From the NCBI GenBank assembly GCA_030442055.1, contig JAUJEB010000001.1:2976001-3040000 (forward strand): DNA of 64,000 nucleotides, in the 5' to 3' direction. Shown in pieces: positions 1 through 8,597 of this stretch. This stretch comes from Agaribacillus aureus. Lineage in GTDB: Bacteria > Bacteroidota > Bacteroidia > Cytophagales > Cyclobacteriaceae. How positions within the stretch are numbered: position 1 is the first letter of the stretch; each line of letters begins with the position of its first letter. The notes under the pieces were generated by a model. It had not been told where the DNA came from. It saw nothing but the letters and a program-made list of their open reading frames with translations, and ran no database searches. Made by a program: the position numbers and the translations under genes.

Positions 1-2
1 TA

Positions 3-509
3 CTTATTCTTTACCGCGATCACTACCGTACGTTATTTAATTATGGTCTAAAAATAATTAAGGACAAGGAAGTCGTCAGGGATTGTATCCAGGACGGTTT
101 CTATAATTTGTGGACTGACCCCTCTAAACTTGAAAATGTAGTAGTCATCAAGAGTTACTTGATAGGTATTCTAAGAAATCTGATTCTGAAACATATTGCT
201 TCCAACGGAAAAACAGACGGGTTAAAGGACTTTAACACCTTCGAAATATCGATCGAAGATACATTGATCGACAATGAAAATAAGGAGGCTACCAGCCAAC
301 AGCTACAACGAGCTATTTCCAACCTGACGCCAAAACAAAAGGAAATTATCTATCTCCGGTTTTACGAAGGCCTGTCTTATGAAGAAATAGAAAAAATCAC
401 CAACACCAATTATCAGTCGGTACGCAACCTTTTGTCAAAGGCTATTAAGAATCTAAGAAAGTACATTTTGAATTTTATTTTATTCTTTCAAATTTTTTTG
501 ATTTTGTAG
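3..509 (+). CDS. ECF-type RNA polymerase sigma-70 factor (5' end cut by window)
   Basis: The reading frame is open from base 3 through 509, so the gene starts upstream of the window; a TTG at 108 is internal, not the start. The visible part begins in sigma region 2 (YRDHYRTLFNYGLKI, then a DGFYNLW motif of the core-binding helix) and continues into region 4 (LTPKQKEIIYLRFYEGLSYEEIE, a helix-turn-helix that reads the -35 element). It ends in a short hydrophobic tail (FILFFQIFLIL), which I have seen in other Bacteroidota ECF factors. The FecR-like anti-sigma gene follows after 54 bp, then SusC with an STN domain. That order is the known trans-envelope arrangement in which substrate binding at the outer membrane releases the sigma factor. 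It probably drives the SusCD-glycosidase genes downstream (inference). Confidence 0.9.
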   Translation, partial: LILYRDHYRTLFNYGLKIIKDKEVVRDCIQDGFYNLWTDPSKLENVVVIKSYLIGILRNLILKHIASNGKTDGLKDFNTFEISIEDTLIDNENKEATSQQLQRAISNLTPKQKEIIYLRFYEGLSYEEIEKITNTNYQSVRNLLSKAIKNLRKYILNFILFFQIFLIL

Positions 510-563
510 AGTACAAAACCAATTCTAAAAGAACTACTTATTACAACCCCCGATTAAGAAATT

Positions 564-1568
564 ATGGAGAGTAGTAAGTCTATTTTAGAAGAGTTAGTCC
601 TGAATGAATCATTTCAGGACTATGTGATGCACAATAAGAATAAAACCGAATGGCAAGACTGGGTAGCGCAAAACCCAGACAAAAAGGATCAATTTGAAAA
701 TGCGAAATCAATTATCAGGTCTTTAAGAATCAAGGAACAGGCCGTACCGGAATCTGAGATTGACAATGAAATAACCAAATTTGAGCAAAGGATCGAATAT
801 TCAAAACAAAGCGGTTCTGTCAACGTGCTGCCTTTGTGGAAAATATTGTCAAGAATCGCAGCGATTTTGATTTTAGTGGGATCCATCACGCTCATTTATT
901 ACAATGTTCCCAAAGAGCCACCCCCTGTATCCCAGGTTGATATGGTCACAAAGGAAACTCCGCTAGGAGCCAAGTTACAAATCAAATTGCCAGATGGGAC
1001 GAAAGTGAAGCTAAATGCCGGAAGCGTTTTAAAATATCCTTCTGTTTTTTCCAATGATTCAAGGGCTGTTGAATTAGTCGGAGAAGCTTTTTTTGAAGTG
1101 GTAACAGATCGATCAAGGCCATTTATAGTAAGCACACCTTATCTGCAAACCAGGGTTTTAGGAACTTCATTTACTATAAAATCTTTCACAAGCGAAATCT
1201 CGAAAGTATCATTAATGGAAGGAAGTATCAGGGTCTCAGCCGATGGATCAGATCAACTGTTGGAACCTGGAGAACAGGTTATACTGAAAAACAAATCAAT
1301 GGTAGTTCAACCATATGATTATAATGAGGAATTTGGATGGCGAGACGGCATCCTCAATTTTAAAGATGACAATGCCGAAAAGGTTTTCAACAAACTTAAG
1401 CTATGGTATGGCGTAGATTTTGATTTTGGGGAGCAAAAAATCCCTGTATTAAAATACTCAGGATATTATAAAAATGAGGATTTGGAAACTGTACTCGAGG
1501 GCCTTAGCTACTCTTTGAAATTTGATTACGAAATAAGTGATCGCACCATAAAAATAATGTTTAACTAA
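564..1568 (+). CDS. FecR-family anti-sigma factor
   Basis: 334 aa. The N-terminal 90 residues are cytoplasmic and would bind the sigma factor. One membrane helix lies at about residues 95-113 (ILSRIAAILILVGSITLIYY). The periplasmic part holds the FecR domain (about 125-220, with TPLGAKLQIKLPDGTKVKLNAG and GEAFFEV, both typical) and a C-terminal DUF4974-like domain (about 260-330, DNAEKVFNKLKLWYGVDFDF). The family receives a signal from the STN domain of a TonB-dependent transporter and controls the cognate ECF factor. Its place between the sigma gene and susC fits that role exactly. The ATG at 564 gives the full N-terminal region. Confidence 0.92.
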   Translation: MESSKSILEELVLNESFQDYVMHNKNKTEWQDWVAQNPDKKDQFENAKSIIRSLRIKEQAVPESEIDNEITKFEQRIEYSKQSGSVNVLPLWKILSRIAAILILVGSITLIYYNVPKEPPPVSQVDMVTKETPLGAKLQIKLPDGTKVKLNAGSVLKYPSVFSNDSRAVELVGEAFFEVVTDRSRPFIVSTPYLQTRVLGTSFTIKSFTSEISKVSLMEGSIRVSADGSDQLLEPGEQVILKNKSMVVQPYDYNEEFGWRDGILNFKDDNAEKVFNKLKLWYGVDFDFGEQKIPVLKYSGYYKNEDLETVLEGLSYSLKFDYEISDRTIKIMFN

Positions 1569-1606
1569 AAATATGTAAGCCTATAAATTTAACATTACAA
1601 AAAATG

Positions 1607-1636
1607 AAGGTGGTACTGCCAGGCAATACCACCCTT
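1607..1636 (+). terminator. Hairpin between fecR and susC
   Basis: GGTGGTA (1609-1615) pairs with TACCACC (1627-1633), extended by an outer AAG/CTT with one bulge and an inner GCC/GGC. It lies 40 bp after the fecR stop, with no clean T-run behind it. It may attenuate or separate the regulator pair from the susC operon; a new promoter before 1732 is likely. Confidence 0.45.
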
Positions 1637-1731
1637 GAGGATAAGTATTTATTGAAAATTTGACAGTCTTCGAAATACATTATCCAATTGAGTTTTAATA
1701 AATCTTAGAATTACTAAAACATATCAAATTT

Positions 1732-4700
1732 ATGAAAAATAAAACTACACAGCTAGTAATATATGTAATGAAGTTGTCCGTTTACGTTTTTATTGCCCAG
1801 GTTTTAGCACTGAATTTCCTGTTTGCTGCGGAAACAAATGGCCAAAAATCCAAGAGCGTCAGGGAAACAGTTATTTCTGTCAATATTAAAAACTCCACGC
1901 TCAAAAATATTTTCAATCAATTGGAGGCCATATCCGACTACCATTTTAATTATGAACAGGTGGATATCAGGACAAACAAAAGAATTGATCTGAACTATGA
2001 GAACGCATCATTTTACGACGTATTGGTTAGTTTATCCAAAGCTTATAAGGTAAGATTCAAGCGATTCAATGATGTAATCCAGGTAGTGAAACTACCCGAA
2101 AGCAGTATCAAAAACAATTTGGTATTAATTACAGATAACATAGAAATTACCGGCAGGGTAACCGATGAGTTGGGACGAGGCCTGCCAGGCGCTACGGTAT
2201 TGGAAAAAGGAACTGTAAATGGTGCAACTACCGATGTTGAGGGAAACTACAAGTTGAGTGTCTCCGATAATGCTACCATCACGGTTTCTTACGTGGGATA
2301 CGAAACCGTGGAAGTTTCAGTTGACGGCAGAAGTGTCATTAACGTCCAGCTACAGATTGACGCTTCCCAATTGGAAGAAATCGTTGTTGTAGGTTATGGT
2401 ACGGTTAAAAAAAGTGACTTGACCGGGGCTGTTTCTTCGGTTTCATCGGAGGAAATAAAAAACCTGCCCGACCCTAATGTGATGAATCAAATTCAGGGAC
2501 GCGTTGCGGGACTAACGATTTCAAATTCTGATTTCAGAGCGGGTGAGGGTCCGAATATTCTGATCAGAGGCAAAAACTCAATAACAGCAAGTAACGACCC
2601 CCTGATCATTCTTGATGGACTTCCTTATGATGGTAGCATAGCGACCATCAATCCGAATGATATAGAAACCATCAATGTATTGAAAGATGCATCTTCCACG
2701 GCAATCTATGGATCCAGAGGTTCAAATGGGGTAGTGCTGATCACTACAAAATTGGGATCATCAGGTAAGCCTACCATAAATTACAGTGGGAGTGTTGGGT
2801 TTAATTCCATCCTCAAAAAAATTGATGTATTGGATGCAGATCAATACCTCGAACTCAGAAACCACGCGGGAACTTTGCACCCTTCAGAGCAAGCTAATTA
2901 TGACAACAACCGTATAACTGATTGGCAGGATCTGGCAACGCGAAGAGCGGTACAACACAATCATTCCTTAGGAATTTCAGGAGGAGGCGAAAAGTTCAAA
3001 TATTATTTGGGGCTTGGTCATTTAGACCAGGAAGGGATCGTGCTTGGTGACGAATATGCCCGTACATCATTCAGGTTCAACGGAACCTATGAGATCAATG
3101 ATTGGCTGAAAATCGGAACAACCAATCAGATGACCAGTGAAGACTTCGGCGATCAGAGCGATATCAGGATGAGTTTTGTAATTATGGGCAGTCCACTTGG
3201 AACGCCGTTTGATGAGGATGGGTCATACAGTTTCAATTTGGTTCCTGAAGAATCATTTATTAGAAACCCATTGGGCGACCTGGAAACTACTGATGACCGG
3301 ATCAGAAGAAAACTGGTGAATAACCTTTTTGCCGAAGTGCAATTGCCGTTTATAGAGGGGCTGTCTTATAAATTCAATTTCGGAAGAAGTGAAGAAAGAG
3401 AAGCAAGAGACAGGTATAATGGCATAGAAACTACCACTGGTTTCGATACCGGTGGATTTGCGAGTAGGTTTAATGGTACTATTATCAACACCACCATTGA
3501 AAACATCATAAACTTTGATCGTGAGTTCGGAGATCATCACATAGGGTTCACAGGCCTTTACAGCTCCCAGGAATATAGCAATGATCAAACACTGGTGAGT
3601 TCAACTACCTTTGTCAACGACAACCTTGCGCAATTTGGCGTAGGTACCGGGGCGTCTATTTTAGCTTCTTCGCCTTTTTCAGAGTGGACTATCATTTCAC
3701 AAATGGCCAGGATCAACTATGACTATCAGGGAAAATACTTTTTCACCTACACGGTAAGAAGGGATGGCTATTCAGGATTTGGCACTAGCGAAAAGTATGG
3801 TGTATTTCCTTCTGTAGCTTTAGGGTGGACCCTTTCAGACGAAGGCTTTTTGCAAAATAACCAATGGATCAATTTTCTTAAACTAAGGGCCTCTTACGGT
3901 GTAAACGGAAACCAGGCCGTTGACCCGTTCCAAACGCTAACTTCAATTAATCCTGATAACGGTTTGGATGTTTTTACTTATCACTTTGATGGTCCTGCCA
4001 ATGGTTTTGCCCCTACCATTCTTGGAAACCCCGCCCTTGGTTGGGAGCAAACAAAAACTTTCAACTTTGGGCTTGATTATACCTTGATGGAAGGCAAACT
4101 TTCAGGTAGCTTAGAATATTACAGCAGCAGATCCGACGGACTTTTGTTGAATCGCTTACTCAATTCGACCCAGGGCTTTACTTCAATACTTCAGAATGTA
4201 GGTGAAACCTCAAACAAAGGAGTAGAGATCAGTATTAATGGAACCCCGATAGAAAAAGGAGACTTCTCATGGAATATTGGCGTCAATTTCTTCAAAAATA
4301 CCAATAAAATCGTCCAGCTTTTTGACAGAGAAACTGATGACGTATTAAACGGATGGTTTATAGGAGAAGATATTGATGCCAATTTCAATTTTGTTGCAGA
4401 CGGAATTTTTAATACACAGGCGGAGATCGATGCTTCTCATATGCCAGACGCGATATTGGGAGACAGACGCTTCAAGGATATCAATGGCAATGGTATACTG
4501 GATAGTGGAGACAGACAAATACAGGGATCTGTAAGCCCCGATTACACCTTAGGGCTTAATAATACTTTAGCTTACAAAGGTCTAACACTGTCAATGTTTT
4601 GGTATACTGTACAGGGCGTTTTAATAAACAATGCTGTACTTGATCCTATATCTTATCTACCTGGCCGAAGTAACATTGCTGATGTAAATTATTGGAATTC

Positions 4701-4998
4701 TGATAATTCCAACGCAACCTCCCCCCGTGTAGATTATGGTGTAGCCGACACAGAATATTTTGAGGATCGCAGCTTTATCAGGTTAAGGAACATTACGCTT
4801 GGATATAATTTTGATCAGGACTTGGCGTCAAAGGTAGGACTGTCCAGCCTGGGCGTTTATGTAACGGGGAATAACCTTATAACGATAACTGACTGGTCCG
4901 GTTTTGATCCTGAGAGCGAAGGCACTTCAAGGGTTGATGACAGAGAGATATACCCCTCCTTTAGATCAATTATAGTGGGGCTTAATGTCGGTTTTTAA
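1732..4998 (+). CDS. SusC/RagA-family TonB-linked outer-membrane transporter with STN domain
   Basis: 1088 aa. After a signal peptide (about 1-37) come an STN domain (about 48-112, TLKNIFNQLEAISDYHFNY), which signals to FecR, a carboxypeptidase-D-like Ig domain (about 136-210, ITGRVTDELGRGLPGATV), the SusC signature and TonB plug (EEIVVVGYGTVKKSDLTGAV, then a region with IQGRVAGL and ILIRGKNSI), and a beta-barrel ending in GLNVGF with a terminal aromatic residue. It imports oligosaccharides or glycan fragments across the outer membrane together with the SusD lipoprotein 28 bp downstream. The STN domain shows that this transporter belongs to the sigma/FecR signalling type. The substrate cannot be read directly, but the neighbouring GH5 enzyme suggests a beta-linked glucan or mannan (inference). 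Confidence 0.96.
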   Translation: MKNKTTQLVIYVMKLSVYVFIAQVLALNFLFAAETNGQKSKSVRETVISVNIKNSTLKNIFNQLEAISDYHFNYEQVDIRTNKRIDLNYENASFYDVLVSLSKAYKVRFKRFNDVIQVVKLPESSIKNNLVLITDNIEITGRVTDELGRGLPGATVLEKGTVNGATTDVEGNYKLSVSDNATITVSYVGYETVEVSVDGRSVINVQLQIDASQLEEIVVVGYGTVKKSDLTGAVSSVSSEEIKNLPDPNVMNQIQGRVAGLTISNSDFRAGEGPNILIRGKNSITASNDPLIILDGLPYDGSIATINPNDIETINVLKDASSTAIYGSRGSNGVVLITTKLGSSGKPTINYSGSVGFNSILKKIDVLDADQYLELRNHAGTLHPSEQANYDNNRITDWQDLATRRAVQHNHSLGISGGGEKFKYYLGLGHLDQEGIVLGDEYARTSFRFNGTYEINDWLKIGTTNQMTSEDFGDQSDIRMSFVIMGSPLGTPFDEDGSYSFNLVPEESFIRNPLGDLETTDDRIRRKLVNNLFAEVQLPFIEGLSYKFNFGRSEEREARDRYNGIETTTGFDTGGFASRFNGTIINTTIENIINFDREFGDHHIGFTGLYSSQEYSNDQTLVSSTTFVNDNLAQFGVGTGASILASSPFSEWTIISQMARINYDYQGKYFFTYTVRRDGYSGFGTSEKYGVFPSVALGWTLSDEGFLQNNQWINFLKLRASYGVNGNQAVDPFQTLTSINPDNGLDVFTYHFDGPANGFAPTILGNPALGWEQTKTFNFGLDYTLMEGKLSGSLEYYSSRSDGLLLNRLLNSTQGFTSILQNVGETSNKGVEISINGTPIEKGDFSWNIGVNFFKNTNKIVQLFDRETDDVLNGWFIGEDIDANFNFVADGIFNTQAEIDASHMPDAILGDRRFKDINGNGILDSGDRQIQGSVSPDYTLGLNNTLAYKGLTLSMFWYTVQGVLINNAVLDPISYLPGRSNIADVNYWNSDNSNATSPRVDYGVADTEYFEDRSFIRLRNITLGYNFDQDLASKVGLSSLGVYVTGNNLITITDWSGFDPESEGTSRVDDREIYPSFRSIIVGLNVGF

Positions 4999-5026
4999 AA
5001 AAACGTTATCATAAAATAGTAGACAA

Positions 5027-6661
5027 ATGAAAAATATAAATAAAATAATATTAATCTGTAGTCTTATTTTTGGCGCTATAGCTTGCGATGATGATCAATT
5101 GGATGAAGTTCCGAAAGACTTTTTTTCACCTGATAACCTATACTCCAATTCTTCAGGATTCGAAACTGCAACGACCGCTTTATACGAAAAAGTAAGAAGG
5201 GAAAGACGGCAGGCAGCTCGTTTCGGTACCATGACAACGGGCACTGATCTTTATCGCGGTGGATTAACTCACCCTGCTAATCGCGCGCTTACCACTTATG
5301 GTGCAAGTTTGAACTCTACTTTTACACCATCTAAGAATTGGTGGGATTTTAGCTATGAAGGGATCGCCTGGGCGAATCTTATCATTGAAAGGGCAGAAAA
5401 TCCTGATGTCGATTGGGCGAATGAATCGGATAAAAACCTTTATTTAGCAGAAGGAAGGTTTTTTCGTGCTTATTACCATAATTTACTGCAAGGTTTATTC
5501 AACGACGTTCCATTAGTAACGGAATTCAGTACTGAACCTAAATTGGATTATACCAGAACACCAAGAGTTCAGGTACTTGAACAAGTTAGAGATGATCTGA
5601 TTTTTGCAGCAGCAAATCTGCCATCAGATCCTGCCAACACACAGATAGGGAAACTGACAAGATATGCAGCCTTACATTTATTGGCGGAAGTGTATTTGGC
5701 ATTAGAGGATTTTACCTCAGCCGCTAATGCTGCTCAGGAAGTGATCGACGGCCCCCATCAACTCATGACTGAAAGGTTTGGACCTGAGGCTGCCGATCCA
5801 AAAGGTAATGTTTTTCATGACCTGTTCCTTGAAGATAATGTTGCCTATCAACATGGAAATTTGGAGACAATTTGGACAATAAGGAATGTATATCAAGGGA
5901 TAGGAGGACATTCAGTTAGTCTGGGCGGAGAAGGCTGGGCCAATGGAGACTGGTCAAGACGACTTTTGGTTCCGTTTTATCAAAGGGTTACCGGCTTATT
6001 GCTGGCTGATTCACTGGGAGGAAGAGGTATTGGTAGGATAGGTCCGACAGAGGGGTATTTAAATCTGTACGAAGATGGTGATATGAGAAATGACAATATC
6101 AACCTTAGAAGAGATTGGTATTACAACAATCCGGACGCCTTGCCTGCAGGCAAAGCCCTGGGTGATTTGATTGAGCTGGACCCCGCTGATCCGCTTTATC
6201 AACAACGTGTAGATATTGATTTGTTCCCCGCTATCACCAAATTTGATTTTGGGGCACAGGGCAGAGGTAGTAGCGCAACCTATTTACCAATGGATAAGGA
6301 CCGCGCGCAATACCGTCTTGCGGAGACCTATCTTTTGTTGGCAGAAGCACAACATAGAGCAGGAAACAATGGAGCAGCAGCAAGCACAATCAATGTGATA
6401 AGGGCCAGATCGAATGCCGCCCCAATAGCTGCTGGTGACGTTACTATGGATTTCATTTTGGACGAAAGAGCACGTGAGTTGTATGGCGAAACGTATAGAA
6501 GGCTTGTGCTGTCCAGAACAGGTAAATTCTTTGAAAGAACACAAGCCCTGAACCCTCAGGTTTCAACGGTAGTAGCTGAGCGTGATAAGTATTTACCAAT
6601 TCCTCAATCTGTCATTGATGGAAATCCGGATGCTGAATTTCCTCAGAATCCTGGATATTAA
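5027..6661 (+). CDS. SusD/RagB-family glycan-binding lipoprotein
   Basis: 544 aa. The signal peptide ends in a lipobox (GAIAC, lipidated Cys20), followed by Asp-rich residues (DDDQ) compatible with surface export of lipoproteins in this phylum. The body has the SusD pattern: NLYSNSSGFETATTALY near the N terminus, LAEGRFFRAYYHNLL in the TPR-like helices, YLALEDFTSAANAAQEVI, and the C-terminal RLAETYLLLAEAQHRAGN and ILDERARELYGETYRR motifs ending in LPIPQSVIDGNPDAEFPQNPGY-type residues. It forms the lid of the SusC channel and captures glycan. It is co-transcribed with susC (28 bp gap). Confidence 0.96.
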   Translation: MKNINKIILICSLIFGAIACDDDQLDEVPKDFFSPDNLYSNSSGFETATTALYEKVRRERRQAARFGTMTTGTDLYRGGLTHPANRALTTYGASLNSTFTPSKNWWDFSYEGIAWANLIIERAENPDVDWANESDKNLYLAEGRFFRAYYHNLLQGLFNDVPLVTEFSTEPKLDYTRTPRVQVLEQVRDDLIFAAANLPSDPANTQIGKLTRYAALHLLAEVYLALEDFTSAANAAQEVIDGPHQLMTERFGPEAADPKGNVFHDLFLEDNVAYQHGNLETIWTIRNVYQGIGGHSVSLGGEGWANGDWSRRLLVPFYQRVTGLLLADSLGGRGIGRIGPTEGYLNLYEDGDMRNDNINLRRDWYYNNPDALPAGKALGDLIELDPADPLYQQRVDIDLFPAITKFDFGAQGRGSSATYLPMDKDRAQYRLAETYLLLAEAQHRAGNNGAAASTINVIRARSNAAPIAAGDVTMDFILDERARELYGETYRRLVLSRTGKFFERTQALNPQVSTVVAERDKYLPIPQSVIDGNPDAEFPQNPGY

Positions 6662-7097
6662 TTTACCCGTCTGATAGGTTGGGGGTTGCTGTTGATGTGT
6701 CACTTAAACACCAGGAATGCGGTGATATGTCAACAGCAATCATATTATTTAAAGAATAAATGATAACAATAATGAAGTGTATTCTCTTCCCTCATCAACG
6801 CCGGTAAACAGGAAATGGTAACCCCCGGTTGTATCATTACAACCCCATTTATTGTTCTTTGGAGCCTTTAAGCCAGGTTTCTACACCATTACGAAGGCTG
6901 GTCCGGCAGCGGTTTCTGTTTACTCCCGCAACATCAAATACTGCCAGACTTAATTCTTCTTATCGTTTTCAAAAACGCAGACGAAGCTGATCTCGATCAA
7001 TATCGCTATCAACAATGGGTTCGTTTGCTTATATTTGTTATAGATGCGGTTTGACCAGGAACAAAAACTCTAAGGGCTTTCATCAAAAGAAACGATA
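6662..7097. other. Intergenic stretch after susD, with one inverted repeat
   Basis: No convincing gene in 436 bp. A perfect 10-bp inverted repeat, TTGCTGTTGA at 6686-6695 and TCAACAGCAA at 6730-6739, follows the susD stop and could end or trim the susCD transcript; no T-run is visible behind it. The rest holds no frame I could assign. Confidence 0.4.
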
Positions 7098-8561
7098 ATG
7101 CAAACGCTTCATCCCGGAAGGAGAAAAATCCCTCATTTGATTCGCCATAGTACTATACCAATACTACCTATGGTGTATCTATCAGGGTTAATTTTTTTGC
7201 TCTCAGTCTATTTACCCTCCTTTGCCCAAACCACCCAAAACGATATCAGGGATATCACCGCACTCGAGCTGACGAGAGATATGGTAACCGGATGGAATCT
7301 CGGAAATAGCTTTGATGTTACGAACCGGGACAAAACGTTCTGGGGAAACCCTTTACCTAGTAAAGAAATCATAGAGGCAGTTGAGCAAAAAGGTTTTAAA
7401 ACTGTTCGTATACCCGTTACCTGGGGATTTCACATGGGGCCTGGGCCAGACTACATCATCGAAAAAGAATACCTTGATGAGGTGGAAACCATCATAAAAC
7501 ACATTTTGGATCTGGGCATGTATGCGATTCTCAATACGCATCATGATGATTGGATAGAGCCTGTCTACAGTAAAGAAAGTGAGATAAGTGACCGGCTAAA
7601 AAAGGTTTGGACACAAATAGCAAATCGATTTAAAGACTACAACGATTATCTGATTTTTGAAACCATGAATGAACCGCGCATCAAAAATAGCCCTATCGAG
7701 TGGGTAGGGAACGATGAGGGCCGGGACATGGTCAATAGGTACAACCAGGTTTGTGTGGATGCCATCAGGGCTACGGGAGGAAACAACGCAGAAAGATTTC
7801 TTATGATACCTACCTATGCTGCCAATACACAACCAGGTTCTTTAAGTCAGCATATTATACCTAATGATGATCCTAAAATTATCGTATCGTTGCACACCTA
7901 TTTCCCATTTGAATTTACCCTTAAGGAAGACGGAACGCGCAATTGGGGCTCTGCGGCGGATAAATCCGCTTTGGACGCTGAATTAGATAGAATTCATGAC
8001 CACTTCATTGCCAATAATCGTGCGGTGATTTTAGGGGAATGGGGAGCCATAGACAGAAGCAATCACGATGATCGCGTGGAGCATGCCTCCTATTATGCGC
8101 GTGGAGCCGCGGAAAGAAAGTTGCCAACCATAGTTTGGGACGATGGCGGCCAGTTTCAGCTTCTTTCGAGGCAGGAACTTTCCTGGACTTTTACGGGCTC
8201 CGCTATTGCCACCGCCATTATCGCGGCAGTAAACGACGTATATGGCATTCTGCCGCTTGCTTTAAATAAATTACCGGAGAATATTTCGGATTTCTATGCA
8301 TATCGGAAAACCGGAAGTAATAAAATCTTCATAAGATATCATCTGACCAGGGGATCCAGTGTCAGTTTAAAAATTCTGACCATTGATGGCAGACAAGTTC
8401 GAAATTTGGTGGCTCGGAAAAAGCAAGCACCTGGAAGCTATGAACTATCCTGGAATGGCGAAAAAGACACCGGTGATATCGTTTCCAATGGTATTTACTT
8501 AGTGATTATCACCACCGAACAATCCGGAAAAAAATTTAAAGTCACTTTTTCCCGGCAATAG
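7098..8561 (+). CDS. Secreted GH5-family beta-glycanase (endoglucanase-like) with FlgD/T9SS-like tail
   Basis: 487 aa. The signal peptide ends near residue 44 (SFAQ); an alternative start at Met25 (7170) would give a more usual length for it. The TIM barrel carries family 5 landmarks: GWNLGNSFDV (65-74), the RIPVTWG strand (104-110), NTHHDDW, the acid/base Glu192 in ETMNEPR, HTYFPFEF, and the nucleophile Glu314 in ILGEWG. The last 70 residues (IFIRYHLTRGSSVSLKIL...WNGEKDTGDIVSNGIYLV) form a FlgD-like/T9SS type A-like beta domain, so export by T9SS is likely. It should cut a beta-1,4-linked glucan or a related hemicellulose outside the cell and feed the SusCD pair. Substrate specificity is inference. 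Confidence 0.9.
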   Translation: MQTLHPGRRKIPHLIRHSTIPILPMVYLSGLIFLLSVYLPSFAQTTQNDIRDITALELTRDMVTGWNLGNSFDVTNRDKTFWGNPLPSKEIIEAVEQKGFKTVRIPVTWGFHMGPGPDYIIEKEYLDEVETIIKHILDLGMYAILNTHHDDWIEPVYSKESEISDRLKKVWTQIANRFKDYNDYLIFETMNEPRIKNSPIEWVGNDEGRDMVNRYNQVCVDAIRATGGNNAERFLMIPTYAANTQPGSLSQHIIPNDDPKIIVSLHTYFPFEFTLKEDGTRNWGSAADKSALDAELDRIHDHFIANNRAVILGEWGAIDRSNHDDRVEHASYYARGAAERKLPTIVWDDGGQFQLLSRQELSWTFTGSAIATAIIAAVNDVYGILPLALNKLPENISDFYAYRKTGSNKIFIRYHLTRGSSVSLKILTIDGRQVRNLVARKKQAPGSYELSWNGEKDTGDIVSNGIYLVIITTEQSGKKFKVTFSRQ

Positions 8562-8597
8562 CAAAAACAAAAAATACTGAATCAGAAATAACTGCCC